Shown here one piece after another: positions 23,461 through 31,374 of a DNA stretch of 64,000 bases (positions are counted from its first letter, which is position 1; each line of letters starts with the position of its first letter). A program made the translations under genes and the position numbers. The notes under the pieces are model-generated. The model was not told the origin of the DNA. It worked only from the letters and a program-made list of their open reading frames with translations, and did not search any database. This stretch comes from Caldimonas brevitalea (GTDB lineage Bacteria > Pseudomonadota > Gammaproteobacteria > Burkholderiales > Burkholderiaceae_C), in the NCBI RefSeq assembly GCF_001017435.1, contig NZ_CP011371.1:2356001-2420000 (forward strand). Reading direction: 5' to 3'.

Positions 23461-23483
23461 CGGCTAGGTGAGGGGAGAGCGAG

Positions 23484-23939
23484 TTGATTGTCTTGAAACT
23501 CCCCTATCCCCTATCTGCGAACCGCTACTGGCGCACCTACATGCCGAGAGGCTTTAAGGCGCCGGTGACCGTCGTCAGCGACGAAGCCAAGGCCTACAAG
23601 AACGATGTCCGCTGGATCGCGAAGGCCGCCGGCGTGACGAGGCCGCTGGCCGGCCGCGTTGCCATCGCCTACACCCTTTACCCGCAGCGCCCTCAGGACT
23701 GGCAGAAGCGCATGCGCCAGGACCCGCTCGGCTGGGACGACACCGTGCAGTGCATCGACCTGGACAACGCGCAGAAGGTGCTGTTCGACGCCCTCAAAGG
23801 GGTCGTGATCGAAGACGACCGCTGGGTGCGCAGCATCCGCGCCGAACGCGCCGAGCCGGACGGGGACGCCCGCCTGGTGGTGACCATCACGCCGCTGATC
23901 GCGGCCAACCCCCAACCCTCGCTTTTGGAGCCTGCATGA
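23484..23939 (+). CDS. rusA: RusA Holliday-junction resolvase
   Basis: A 151-residue protein with the RusA start (VLKLPYPLSANRYWR) and the acidic catalytic cluster Asp92 and Asp94 (CIDLDNAQK) plus Asp111/Asp112 (VIEDDRWV). RusA cuts four-way junctions made during phage recombination. Start TTG 23484 is supported by AGGGGAG 8-14 bases upstream. Confidence 0.92.
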   Translation: MIVLKLPYPLSANRYWRTYMPRGFKAPVTVVSDEAKAYKNDVRWIAKAAGVTRPLAGRVAIAYTLYPQRPQDWQKRMRQDPLGWDDTVQCIDLDNAQKVLFDALKGVVIEDDRWVRSIRAERAEPDGDARLVVTITPLIAANPQPSLLEPA

Positions 23940-24481
23940 GCTCGACAAACTCCAATCCCGACGCACTGACCATCAAGGTGAAGCGCCTTCACCCGGACGC
24001 GGTGCTGCCGAAGCATCAGACGGCCGGGGCCGCGTGCTTCGACCTGGCCGCGGTGGCGGTGCACGAAGACGCCCCGGACTTCGAGATTACCGACGTTCTC
24101 AGCTTCTCCCGCTGCATCTGCCCGGGCGAGCGCGTGACGTTCCACGTCGGGTTCTCTGTGGAGCCCCCACCGGGCTACGCGCTCAAGGTCTATAGCCGCA
24201 GCGGGCACGGTGCACATCACGGCATCGTGTTGGCGAACGGTACAGGAGTGATCGACCCCGACTACCGCGGGCCCCTGAAGGTCTGCCTGCAGAACAACGG
24301 CAGCGAGCCGTTCCTCGTCAAGAAGGGCGACCGCATCGCCCAGGCGATGCTCGAGCGAGTGCATCCAGTGGAACTGGTCGAGGTTGACGAACTCACGGAG
24401 ACGGCGCGTGGCGCCGGAGGCTTCGGCAGTACCGGACAGGGGGCTGCGAGCGAGGCGGACAGTGAAGGGGGCGAGCTGTGA
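23936..24481 (+). CDS. dut: dUTP diphosphatase
   Basis: A 181-residue trimeric-type dUTPase. Motifs are present in order: AACFDLAA (1), YSRSGHG (2), NGTGVIDPDYRG (3), GDRIAQ (4) and the C-terminal RGAGGFGSTG (5). It removes dUTP and supplies dUMP during phage replication. A segment of about 25 residues after motif 1 is longer than usual. ATGA overlap with rusA. Confidence 0.93.
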   Translation: MSSTNSNPDALTIKVKRLHPDAVLPKHQTAGAACFDLAAVAVHEDAPDFEITDVLSFSRCICPGERVTFHVGFSVEPPPGYALKVYSRSGHGAHHGIVLANGTGVIDPDYRGPLKVCLQNNGSEPFLVKKGDRIAQAMLERVHPVELVEVDELTETARGAGGFGSTGQGAASEADSEGGEL

Positions 24482-24714
24482 GCAAAGTCGAGCAGGCCAA
24501 GGCGGCGCAGAACTACCGCGCCAAACCCGAGCACCCGAGCTGCAGTACCTGCCAGCACTTCTCAATGGAGACGGTCGAGAAAACCTACCAGGCGGCCAGC
24601 AGGCTGTACACCTGGACCGAAGAGAAGAACCTGCGCTGCACGCTGGGCGGCTTCAAGGTCTTGAAGAAGGGCGTGTGCGACAAGTTCGCGCTCCGGCAGG
24701 GGGACCAAAAGTGA
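24478..24714 (+). CDS. Small cysteine-containing phage protein
   Basis: A 78-residue protein with CSTCQHFS, then LRCTLGGF and VCDKF, four cysteines in a CxxC-x(n)-C-x(n)-C spacing that could hold a metal. Start GTG 24478 overlaps the dut stop. A similar Cys pattern (CSACKHF) is seen in the gene at 31879 of this prophage. Function unknown. Confidence 0.6.
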   Translation: MSKVEQAKAAQNYRAKPEHPSCSTCQHFSMETVEKTYQAASRLYTWTEEKNLRCTLGGFKVLKKGVCDKFALRQGDQK

Positions 24715-25043
24715 AGAGGCTTTACATTGCAGGTCCTATGTCTGGCCTGCCTGACTTGAACTTTCCCGCCTTCCACGCAGAGGCGGCCCGCCTCCGTGAT
24801 CTCGGCTATCGCGTGGTCAACCCGGCCGAGATCAACGTCGATCCTTCCTTAGGGTGGGCAGCATGCATGCGAGCCGACATTGCGCAACTTGTGACGTGCG
24901 ACGGGGTGGCACTGCTGCCGGGCTGGGAGAACTCGAGGGGCGCGCGCCTGGAACAGCACATTGCGCAATCCCTGGGAATGCCGACGGTGCCGGCGGCAGC
25001 GCTTGTCGATCGAGTGACAGAGGTGGAACCGTGTACCTGCTGA
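24711..25043 (+). CDS. DUF4406 protein (deoxyribosyltransferase-like)
   Basis: A 110-residue protein with the DUF4406 pattern YIAGPMSGLPDLNFPAFHAE, then VTCDGVALLPGWENSRGA. The fold is that of nucleoside 2-deoxyribosyltransferases, and the GPMSG and SRGA segments would line the pocket. It may act on nucleotides during phage growth, which fits its place after dut. Start GTG 24711 overlaps the previous stop. Confidence 0.82.
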   Translation: MKRLYIAGPMSGLPDLNFPAFHAEAARLRDLGYRVVNPAEINVDPSLGWAACMRADIAQLVTCDGVALLPGWENSRGARLEQHIAQSLGMPTVPAAALVDRVTEVEPCTC

Positions 25044-25189
25044 CCATCTTGCTCTGCCTGGCGCTGGGCTTCGTGCTCGGGCTCTGCTTCGACTCGGTCG
25101 CCGTCCGGGTTCTCGCCATCGCGTCCCCTGTCATGCACCTGTGGCGAGTGGTGAAGGGCGTCGCCAGCAAGCTCAAGGGGCACCGGTGA
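25031..25189 (+). CDS. Small membrane protein
   Basis: A 52-residue protein beginning with a transmembrane segment (YLLTILLCLALGFVLGLCF) and ending in a basic tail. Start GTG 25031 with AGGTGG upstream; it overlaps the end of the DUF4406 gene by 13 bases. Function unknown. Confidence 0.55.
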   Translation: MYLLTILLCLALGFVLGLCFDSVAVRVLAIASPVMHLWRVVKGVASKLKGHR

Positions 25190-25440
25190 GTTGCCGGCCG
25201 TGCGCCGACGCCGAGGCCAACCCGCTTACGGGAAGCATCGGCTTCGAGGACAAGTGCGACGGCTGCGCCGCCCGCAGCCTGGCGCACAGCCCGCTGTACT
25301 TCGTCGCCGCCCGGTCGGGCGCGCTGACGCCCGCCTATCGAGACGCCCTGCAGTCACGATTCGGCCGCGCATGGAAGTCCGCGCACGAACAGGTGAAGGC
25401 CTGGGCTCAACGGATTGACCATGCAAGGAGGAAATCGTGA
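25186..25440 (+). CDS. Small cysteine-containing phage protein
   Basis: An 84-residue protein with CRPC near the start and CDGCAARS about 20 residues later, a possible zinc site, then a helical region. Start GTG 25186 overlaps the previous stop by four bases. No family recognised. Confidence 0.55.
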   Translation: MSCRPCADAEANPLTGSIGFEDKCDGCAARSLAHSPLYFVAARSGALTPAYRDALQSRFGRAWKSAHEQVKAWAQRIDHARRKS

Positions 25441-25628
25441 AGGAAGCAGCGACCAAGCCCGTCACGCCGGGGCAAACCGCATTCGAGGCGTTCAACGGTC
25501 CCGGCCCGCGTGGCGGCACCAGCTCTTGGCAGAACCTGCCCAAGGCCGTCAAGGAGAACTGGGAGGCAGCGGCGCGTGCCGTCGTGTCGGAGGCCGCCGG
25601 CCTCATGCTCAGTTGGGGGAGAAGGTGA
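25437..25628 (+). CDS. Small phage protein, unknown
   Basis: A 63-residue protein with TPGQTAFEAFNGPGPRGGTS and LPKAVKENWEAAARAVV, a pattern found in other prophages. It starts at GTG 25437 and overlaps both neighbours. Function unknown. Confidence 0.6.
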   Translation: MKEAATKPVTPGQTAFEAFNGPGPRGGTSSWQNLPKAVKENWEAAARAVVSEAAGLMLSWGRR

Positions 25629-26110
25629 TGGGCGATATCGACTACACGGTGCGGCGGACCTGGGCCGAGCGTCTCTTCAGCCTGCCTTGGCGCCCGTGGG
25701 TGTCGACCAAGCAGGTGCGGGACACCGCCGCGGAACGCGATCGCCGGTGGCGCGAACTGCTCAAGAACTCACGGCTCGGCCTGGTTGACGCTGCGCCTGC
25801 GCCGGCCAAGCGAAGCCGATCGGGCCGCGAGTCAGCGGCGCCCGCGGCCACCAACAGCCGGGAGTCGACGATCACCGGGCTCGAGGTGGATTACCTGACC
25901 ATCGCCGCAATCGAAGCCTGCTTTCACCGGCCGTCCGAAGAGCGGCCGGCGTTCGAGAGCGGCGGCGGCGGAAGCTACGCCGGCGGCGGCGCCTCGGGCA
26001 GCTGGTCTGATGACAGCCCCTCGTGCCCGGCGAGCAACTACAGCAGCACGTCAAGCACCCCTGAATGCAGTTCGAGCAGTGACAGCGGGTCTTCCTCCTG
26101 GAGCGATTGA
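25628..26110 (+). CDS. Phage protein with Ser-rich tail
   Basis: A 160-residue protein. The first 55 residues are ordinary (WAERLFSLPWRPWVSTKQVR). The last 45 are almost only Gly, Ser, Thr and Asp, ending SSSSDSGSSSWSD. The tail is probably disordered. TGATG overlap with the previous gene. No function can be assigned. Confidence 0.6.
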   Translation: MGDIDYTVRRTWAERLFSLPWRPWVSTKQVRDTAAERDRRWRELLKNSRLGLVDAAPAPAKRSRSGRESAAPAATNSRESTITGLEVDYLTIAAIEACFHRPSEERPAFESGGGGSYAGGGASGSWSDDSPSCPASNYSSTSSTPECSSSSDSGSSSWSD

Positions 26111-26229
26111 TGAGCCGTACAGACGAAGAGATCAAGCTGCCGGTGCGCGGCGACTTCAGCGAGAGATCGAACCTCGCGGCAGAGGCCGATGCTTCCATCG
26201 AGAAGACCCTCGCAAGGAGCAAGGCATGA
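26110..26229 (+). CDS. 39-residue phage peptide gene
   Basis: The peptide starts MSRTDEEIKLPVRGDFSERS and is charged throughout. ATG 26110 overlaps the previous TGA by one base and the stop overlaps the next ATG by four bases. This double coupling is the main evidence that it is real. Confidence 0.55.
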   Translation: MSRTDEEIKLPVRGDFSERSNLAAEADASIEKTLARSKA

Positions 26230-26447
26230 GCCCGTTCGGCATCCGCATTCTGAGCAACCCGCTCGCCGAGACCGTGAAGGTGCGGTATGTGGTGGCGCAG
26301 GCCGGCGGGCCCAGGCCCAGGCGGCGCAAGGCTTGGTGCGTGCGCCGCGTAGAGGAGCGACAGCCGGCGGTGTGGCAGCTTGGCGAAGGAACGTTCGTCG
26401 CGCATCCGTCGCTCGTGGCGAAACTCAAGGCAGAGGTTCGAGCATGA
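26226..26447 (+). CDS. Small basic phage protein
   Basis: A 73-residue protein. ILSNPLAETVKVRYVVAQAG precedes an Arg/Lys-rich stretch. ATGA overlap upstream and downstream. Function unknown. Confidence 0.5.
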   Translation: MSPFGIRILSNPLAETVKVRYVVAQAGGPRPRRRKAWCVRRVEERQPAVWQLGEGTFVAHPSLVAKLKAEVRA

Positions 26448-26752
26448 GCACGGACCGCGAGATGCTGGAGCTGGCCGCGAAAGCGGCGGGGGCGCATTCG
26501 ACGTTGAAGGCGTTCAAGGACGGCATTTGGGTGCAGTGGTCCCCGAACTTGCGCGGCTTTACCCGGTGGGACCCCCTCACCGACGACGGCGCTCGCTACC
26601 GGCTGCTGTCGAAGCTAAGGGGGCGGATCGACTTTGAGATCTGCGTTGTGCGCATCGGCAATCACGTGTGCGTGTGCTGGCCGGAAGATGAGCCCGACGA
26701 GGCCCGTGCTGTCGTGCGAGCAGCCGCCGAGATCGGGAGGGCGATGGGATGA
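26444..26752 (+). CDS. Phage protein, unknown
   Basis: A 102-residue protein with GIWVQWSPNLRGFTRWDPLT, then a hydrophobic strand IGNHVCVCW. The pattern AAKAAG..WDPLTDDG..YRLL is common among prophage proteins of unknown role. ATGA overlaps on both sides. Confidence 0.6.
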   Translation: MSTDREMLELAAKAAGAHSTLKAFKDGIWVQWSPNLRGFTRWDPLTDDGARYRLLSKLRGRIDFEICVVRIGNHVCVCWPEDEPDEARAVVRAAAEIGRAMG

Positions 26753-26985
26753 GACGGCAGCTTTACGCCACCACATACGCCGTCTTTCAGCCGCAGCGGA
26801 CAGACGACCTCCGACCTGGCGCGGCCGCCTTCATTGGCCAGGCCGGTGAGTTTATGGAGGGCTGGGAGATCGAGAGCGGCCCTTACGCCGGGCAACGGGC
26901 AATGCTGGTTCCGATGTCATGGGCGCTCAGGCTTGCGCCGATGTCCTGGGTTCCGGAATGCGATCTGGTCGAGGTGGCGAGATGA
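26749..26985 (+). CDS. Small phage protein, unknown
   Basis: A 78-residue protein, beta-rich by pattern, with FMEGWEIESGPYAGQRAMLV. ATGA overlap with both neighbours. No domain recognised. Confidence 0.5.
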   Translation: MRRQLYATTYAVFQPQRTDDLRPGAAAFIGQAGEFMEGWEIESGPYAGQRAMLVPMSWALRLAPMSWVPECDLVEVAR

Positions 26986-27215
26986 CCGCCGAGGTCTTGT
27001 CGGACGACGACATATGGGAGATCGCCAAGGCCTACGGATTCGTCACCGGTGAGCGGTCTGCATACCTTCGACCGGAGCTGTGGCATATCCGTTTCGTAAG
27101 GGAACTCCAGTATCGGCACGCTGACTCGCTGGCCAGGGCAGCAAAGAACGTCGCAAGCCGAGACGTGCGAGCGCTCCTGCTGGGAGTGGCCGCGAACATG
27201 AAGCGAGCACGCTGA
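26982..27215 (+). CDS. Small phage protein, unknown
   Basis: A 77-residue helical protein (DDDIWEIAKAYGFVTGERSA at the start). ATGA overlap with the previous gene. It ends the run of overlapping genes; a 69-base gap without a visible gene follows. Confidence 0.5.
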   Translation: MTAEVLSDDDIWEIAKAYGFVTGERSAYLRPELWHIRFVRELQYRHADSLARAAKNVASRDVRALLLGVAANMKRAR

Positions 27216-27284
27216 GCGTTGATCTAGACGAAGTCCATAACCCTGGGCATCCTCTGCCCGCGCGCATGCATCACAGGAGCAACC

Positions 27285-27962
27285 ATGTCGGACGCACCCA
27301 CCACCGCGGAACGCTACACGCGTGCCATGAACAGCAGTCACCTCGAGGTCGAGGACAAGCCGGGCGACGTCGACAAGTTGATCGCAGCGGGCTGGATTCG
27401 TGAAGGGCTCGCGACCTCGCTCTACCGTCTGCGTGCCGAGTTCGATCAGGCCGGCGGTGATGTGCGCCGGGTCGAGAGGACCTACAAGGTCATGCAGCAG
27501 GAGATCGACCGGGAATGCTTGGGCATGGCCCTCGGGCCGACACGCGCCAGGCAGTTGGCCGAAGAACTGGAGCGCCAGGTCGTCACCGACCGCGCGCTGA
27601 TCTTGATCGAGTTGAAGACGCTGGCATCGACCAAGCACGCTCTGGGCTGCTACGCGCGGCAAGCGGCGGGGCGCCAGGGGCTGCAGAGCACGGCGGCCGA
27701 GATCAACGCTCTGACCGGTAAGGTGCTCGACATCTTCCTCGATCCGAACTGCCCGCACTGCGAGGGCCGCGGGTTCAACGGGGGCTACCGGGCGCCGCGG
27801 GTCTGGTGCACAAAGTGCGATCGCAGCGGCAAGCGACCGGTGAGGTTCGGCAAGGACATCGAGGAACAGCTGTTCGCGAGGTGGCTGCTCGCTGATCTCG
27901 ACCGCAAGCTCTCAAATGTCGACAGCTTGATGAGGCGCTTCTTGCGGCAGCACGCCGGGTAG
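27285..27962 (+). CDS. Zinc-finger protein, candidate late antiterminator
   Basis: A 225-residue protein. Residues about 165-195 hold CPHCEGRGFNGG and CTKCDRSGKR, a DnaJ-like CxxCxGxG zinc site, inside a helical protein. Lambda-type Q proteins and several other phage late regulators combine helical DNA-binding parts with such a zinc finger, and this is the last gene of the early operon. A Q-like role is inferred from position and motif only. ACAGGAG precedes the ATG. Confidence 0.5.
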   Translation: MSDAPTTAERYTRAMNSSHLEVEDKPGDVDKLIAAGWIREGLATSLYRLRAEFDQAGGDVRRVERTYKVMQQEIDRECLGMALGPTRARQLAEELERQVVTDRALILIELKTLASTKHALGCYARQAAGRQGLQSTAAEINALTGKVLDIFLDPNCPHCEGRGFNGGYRAPRVWCTKCDRSGKRPVRFGKDIEEQLFARWLLADLDRKLSNVDSLMRRFLRQHAG

Positions 27963-28000
27963 GGAAAGTCCGCAACTCTCGGTCTTCTTGCCTCTTGCGT

Positions 28001-28029
28001 ATCAAGCATTGCTGTAATACAGTAATGCC
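28001..28029 (+). promoter_or_regulatory. Repressor operator with promoter for the 28-kb gene set
   Basis: GCATTGCTGT-AAT-ACAGTAATGC (28007-28029) is a palindrome with 9 of 10 arm positions paired. It is preceded by TATCAAG, making TATCAAGCATTGCTGTA 16/17 identical to the operator at 15031-15047. A weak promoter TTGCGT (27996)-17-TACAGT (28019) overlaps it. Repression by the phage CI protein is inferred. Confidence 0.62.
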
Positions 28030-28055
28030 ATACACGCTGCAAACGGGGATCGACG

Positions 28056-28295
28056 ATGGACAGCAAGCAAGTCAAGGCCGCATTCGGCGCCGCGGGCATC
28101 AAGGTTCGCGTGGCTGACCAGGGGTTGAAGTTCCGTGTGTGCACGCAGAACAGCGAACCCTACGCCGACCGTGCGGCAGCGAAGCGTGTGGCCGCCTCCT
28201 TGGGGTTGACCGACGTCTTCGCGGCACCGGGCGGGCAGTTCAGCCAGTCGCACGAGTTGATCGCTTACAAGCCGGGCTCGATCCGGCTCGTGTGA
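28056..28295 (+). CDS. Small phage protein under operator control
   Basis: A 79-residue protein with FGAAGIKVRVADQGLKFRVC and a C-terminal GQFSQSHELIAYKPGSIRLV. It is the first gene after the operator at 28001-28029. No known family. It leads a run of mostly short genes up to 32744. Confidence 0.6.
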   Translation: MDSKQVKAAFGAAGIKVRVADQGLKFRVCTQNSEPYADRAAAKRVAASLGLTDVFAAPGGQFSQSHELIAYKPGSIRLV

Positions 28296-28302
28296 GACAG
28301 CT

Positions 28303-28536
28303 ATGGCCGGATGGATCGTGATGCGACCGGTGTTTGTGCGAGAGCCCGGGCAAGCACCGCGCAGGGAATGGGAACCGGAGCCCGGGCTACCCGTGTTTGA
28401 CACGCCGAACGCCGCGCGCCGGGCCTACATGGAGCGCTTGGACCCTGAGCTTGTGGGCACGCCGGACCAACACATCAAGCGCCATTTCGACGCGTGGCGG
28501 AGCAACGTTCGCGGCGCAAAGCTCGCCCGCGCCTGA
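28303..28536 (+). CDS. Small phage protein, unknown
   Basis: A 77-residue protein with MRPVFVREPGQAPRREWEPE and an amphipathic helix after it. It begins 7 bases after the preceding gene. No domain recognised. Confidence 0.5.
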   Translation: MAGWIVMRPVFVREPGQAPRREWEPEPGLPVFDTPNAARRAYMERLDPELVGTPDQHIKRHFDAWRSNVRGAKLARA

Positions 28537-28592
28537 GTCCGCCGCCCAGCATCGTGATCCATACAGCGAGACAACGCAGCAAGGACCGCAAC

Positions 28593-28778
28593 ATGAGCAA
28601 GACCCGCACCCTGTACCAGGTCCGCGTCAGCGAAGGCTTCGGCCGCTTCTTCACGCTGGGCCAGCGGTACACGACCCGCCGGCGCGCCGCACGCATCGCC
28701 CGGTGGCTGAACAAGCGCGGCCATGAAGCCCACATCAGCGCAGGCCAGGTGTACGTCACCGAAGGGATGCGCATCTAA
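28593..28778 (+). CDS. Small basic phage protein
   Basis: A 61-residue protein, very Arg-rich (RYTTRRRAARIARWLNKRGH), with flanking beta strands. AAGGA lies 8-12 bases before ATG 28593. It could bind nucleic acid; function unknown. Confidence 0.55.
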   Translation: MSKTRTLYQVRVSEGFGRFFTLGQRYTTRRRAARIARWLNKRGHEAHISAGQVYVTEGMRI

Positions 28779-28819
28779 CCGCCCCGCAGGCCGCACCGGT
28801 ATTCAACGCACTGCACATC

Positions 28820-29101
28820 ATGAGCAACACGGAACACACGCCAGGGCCCTGGCTCTTCACCGACCCCGTAAAACCGTCCGGTGGTCGCTACATCCGGCAA
28901 GCACCGGAGACAGGCGGGGCGCATGAAATCGCCTTTGTTGGCTACTGGGAGACGCCGCGGGGAGAAGCCAATGCCCGCCTGATCGCCGCCGCGCCGGAGC
29001 TGCTGCGCGAGTTGCGGCGCGTTCACGCCGCACTAGGCGGCGAGTGCTTCGACTGGGGCCCGACGCTTGAAGTGATCGCCAAGGCCGGAGGTGCGGCATG
29101 A
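28820..29101 (+). CDS. Phage protein of the TPGPW/NARLIAAAPEL type
   Basis: A 93-residue protein with HTPGPW at residues 6-11 and EANARLIAAAPELLRELRRV in the second half. This pair of motifs is one of the commonest among small prophage proteins, but no function is known. The start of the next gene resembles its first residues. Confidence 0.65.
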   Translation: MSNTEHTPGPWLFTDPVKPSGGRYIRQAPETGGAHEIAFVGYWETPRGEANARLIAAAPELLRELRRVHAALGGECFDWGPTLEVIAKAGGAA

Positions 29102-29385
29102 GCAACACGAAACACACGCCGGAGCCGGGCGACCTTCTCGACATGGCTTACATCAACAGCCTTCCGCAGCCGTTCATCGGCCGGATGTTGGGCGACGCCG
29201 AGTGGCCGATCTACGACATCGAGGTTCAAACCGGCCTTGTGCGCATCGACGTCTGCGGGCTGCTCGACGTAAAGCACATCGGCGATTTCAAACTCTTCCG
29301 AGACGACCTCGGCGTCGAGCACCGCGCAGAAAGCTTCTACGTCGATGCCCTGCCTGAGGAGCGGGCCTCCGGGGGCGCCGTGTGA
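29098..29385 (+). CDS. Phage protein, unknown
   Basis: A 95-residue acidic protein starting MSNTKHTPEPG, close to MSNTEHTPGPW of the gene before it; the following sequence is different. A partial duplication of the 5' end is likely. ATGA overlap with the previous gene. Confidence 0.55.
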   Translation: MSNTKHTPEPGDLLDMAYINSLPQPFIGRMLGDAEWPIYDIEVQTGLVRIDVCGLLDVKHIGDFKLFRDDLGVEHRAESFYVDALPEERASGGAV

Positions 29386-29555
29386 AGCGACTCGGGGGCA
29401 AAGCGTGGTTCATCGCCCAAGGGCAGCGGGAGGCATCGCTTGGCCGCGCTCCGAAGTCCATCGCGCGCCAGCGGGACGTAGGCCTTGCGGGGTGGGCAAT
29501 CGAAGCACGGCGACACGGCTGGCGGTTCCAGCGAATCGACCGATGGCGCGAGTGA
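29382..29555 (+). CDS. Small basic phage protein
   Basis: A 57-residue protein, RAPKSIARQRDVGLAGWAIE in the middle, ending WRFQRIDRWRE. GTG 29382 overlaps the previous stop as GTGA. Charge and size would allow DNA binding; no family recognised. Confidence 0.5.
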   Translation: MKRLGGKAWFIAQGQREASLGRAPKSIARQRDVGLAGWAIEARRHGWRFQRIDRWRE

Positions 29556-29575
29556 GCTAAGGCACGAGGTCTGAG

Positions 29576-29791
29576 ATGCCCCTGCTTTTTGGATGGAGGT
29601 TCGATCAGTGGTGCAAAGCGATCGACTACTACAACCGAGTGTCGGGGCAGGAACCGGTGGCGCCCGGGCTTTGGTATCAAGCGGCGCATCTTGATCGGGA
29701 CGCACTGCAGGAGTTCTTCAAGGTCCGTCAGTTCTGGGCGTCGCGCCGAACTGACCAACCGCTCGACGTCGTGATCGAGATCGCATCCTGA
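29576..29791 (+). CDS. Small phage protein, unknown
   Basis: A 71-residue protein with many aromatic residues (LLFGWRFDQWCKAIDYYNRV). It begins 20 bases after the previous gene and is followed by about 80 bases without a gene. Confidence 0.5.
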   Translation: MPLLFGWRFDQWCKAIDYYNRVSGQEPVAPGLWYQAAHLDRDALQEFFKVRQFWASRRTDQPLDVVIEIAS

Positions 29792-29870
29792 TCCCAGCTG
29801 CATGCCATGGAGGCATGCGAGTGTGATCCGCCGCCGGCCGGATGCCGGGAGACAACAAGGAGAGGTCGCT

Positions 29871-30245
29871 GTGGAAATGAGCAGCTACTACGTCGTCAGC
29901 GTGAACCACACGCACCGGCGGCACAAGTACATCACGTTCTGGCGCCCCGATGACCGCGGCTATTGCTGGGCGCTGAGCAACGCGGGCAAGTACGCAGAGG
30001 CCAATATCCGCGCGCACCTCGGCTACTACAACAGCGGTTGCAGCAGCATCGCGGTCCGATGCCAGATCGTCGACCCGCTCGGCGTCGCGCCGATCCCTGG
30101 CCATCATGACTTCGACGCTGGACCCGTGGTGGAGAACACCCGCGCCAACTGGAAGGTGCTGTTGGCCAACATGGTGACGCAGCCCCAATACAAGCCGCAT
30201 CCCCTATTCAAGGGCGCCCGGCGGGCTGAATGGGAGATGGCATGA
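29871..30245 (+). CDS. Phage protein, unknown
   Basis: A 124-residue protein with SYYVVSVNHTHRRHKYITFW, then GYCWALSNAGKYAEANIRAH, a recurrent pattern in Burkholderiales phages. Start GTG 29871 is preferred over ATG 29877 because AAGGAGAGG ends five bases before it. Function unknown. Confidence 0.6.
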   Translation: MEMSSYYVVSVNHTHRRHKYITFWRPDDRGYCWALSNAGKYAEANIRAHLGYYNSGCSSIAVRCQIVDPLGVAPIPGHHDFDAGPVVENTRANWKVLLANMVTQPQYKPHPLFKGARRAEWEMA

Positions 30246-30529
30246 GCACGAGACAAAGCATGCTGGAACGTGTCGCTCGCGCGCTAACGCAGTCGCCGAT
30301 CGAGGAACAGGAGGTGCTCATGAAGGACGGCCGCCCGTTCTGGCAGCTGTACCTGCCTGATGCCGTCGAGGCACTCAAGGCCCTACGGGAACCGACTCCG
30401 GAGATGGTGGATGCGTTTCACCGCGGCTTCTTGCAGGAGCTGCACAAGCCGGAGAAGAAGCGGACGTCCACCGCGGAGGCAGCGGGCATGAGGGCAATGA
30501 TCGACGCGGCGTTGAAGGAACAGGCATGA
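30242..30529 (+). CDS. Phage protein, unknown
   Basis: A 95-residue helical protein with LREPTPEMVDAFHRGFLQEL and a C-terminal AAGMRAMIDAALKEQA, resembling the repeated PTxxMxxA...AMIxAA units of phage mosaic proteins. ATGA overlaps on both sides. Confidence 0.6.
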   Translation: MSTRQSMLERVARALTQSPIEEQEVLMKDGRPFWQLYLPDAVEALKALREPTPEMVDAFHRGFLQELHKPEKKRTSTAEAAGMRAMIDAALKEQA

Positions 30530-31374
30530 CACCGGAACAAGTGAAGGAAGCGCACCGCGTCGCGGACGAGCTGGACCTGTGGGCGGACCAGCTGCATAGC
30601 TTCATGGCCACAGCGAGTCGCTGTCGTGCCCGAACGGCGGCAACCCTTCTCCGCACCCTAGCGGCCGCGGCGCAGCGACTGGCGAAGGCAGAGCGCAGCC
30701 TAAGGCTGTCGGGCTACACGGACGAAGGCGGCGAGCTTTGGAAGCCCCCGCTAGGGCCGCTTCCTAAGTGGCTCAGGGCGGAACAGGAACCCCACGATTT
30801 CGAGATGTGGTGGAGCGAGCACGCCGCGGACAAGACACAAAGAGAAGCGTGGGCGGCGTACACGGCGGCGCGCGATGGCGCGACAGAGGTTTCGCCGGTG
30901 GCGGAAGATGGCTTCAGAGGCGACACGACCCACCTTGTGAACTGCATCGATGCTTTGCTGAAACTGGACGCCAAGGGCGTGTTGGTGCCTCACGGTATCG
31001 GCGGTCATGCGCGGCAGCTACTCGCGGCGGCATCTTCTCGATTGGCCGCTGCGCTCCCGCCGGCTGCGCAGCAGGGGGAGCCGGTGGGAGAGGTATTCAC
31101 CATGGAAGCTCTCCATCCATCGGGCCATGTGCGAAGCCACGCCGCGCTGCGCAAGGCTCTGCCGGCCGGCACGCTGCTGTACACCTGCCCGCCGGCAGAG
31201 CCGGGCGAGGATCTGGCCGAATGGAAGCGTCGTGCGCTCGACGCCGAAGCCCGGGCGCGGGATTACGCGAACCGCATCGTTGCCATAGGGCATCTGTTTC
31301 TGGAGTCTGAGGAGTGCGCCGCGCCTTGCGAAATTGGCCGTGGTCTGGGGGTTGACGATGGGGCAGGGCAATGA
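30526..31374 (+). CDS. Mosaic phage protein, paralogue of 4970-5707
   Basis: A 282-residue protein with N-terminus MTPEQVKEAHRVADELDLWA, close to that of the DUF551 protein at 4970-5707, then FEMWWSEHAADKTQREAWAA, a module found in many phage mosaic proteins, and a later QQGEPVGEVFTMEAL segment like that of the first copy. Such proteins are assembled from exchangeable pieces. Function unknown. Confidence 0.65.
   Translation: MTPEQVKEAHRVADELDLWADQLHSFMATASRCRARTAATLLRTLAAAAQRLAKAERSLRLSGYTDEGGELWKPPLGPLPKWLRAEQEPHDFEMWWSEHAADKTQREAWAAYTAARDGATEVSPVAEDGFRGDTTHLVNCIDALLKLDAKGVLVPHGIGGHARQLLAAASSRLAAALPPAAQQGEPVGEVFTMEALHPSGHVRSHAALRKALPAGTLLYTCPPAEPGEDLAEWKRRALDAEARARDYANRIVAIGHLFLESEECAAPCEIGRGLGVDDGAGQ

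Noticed and set aside
22477..23487. Open frame of 336 codons on the plus strand across 22.5-23.5 kb
   Set aside because: It overlaps the Ref-like gene in another frame and mirrors the reversed membrane-protein gene, whose membrane segments and composition are more protein-like.
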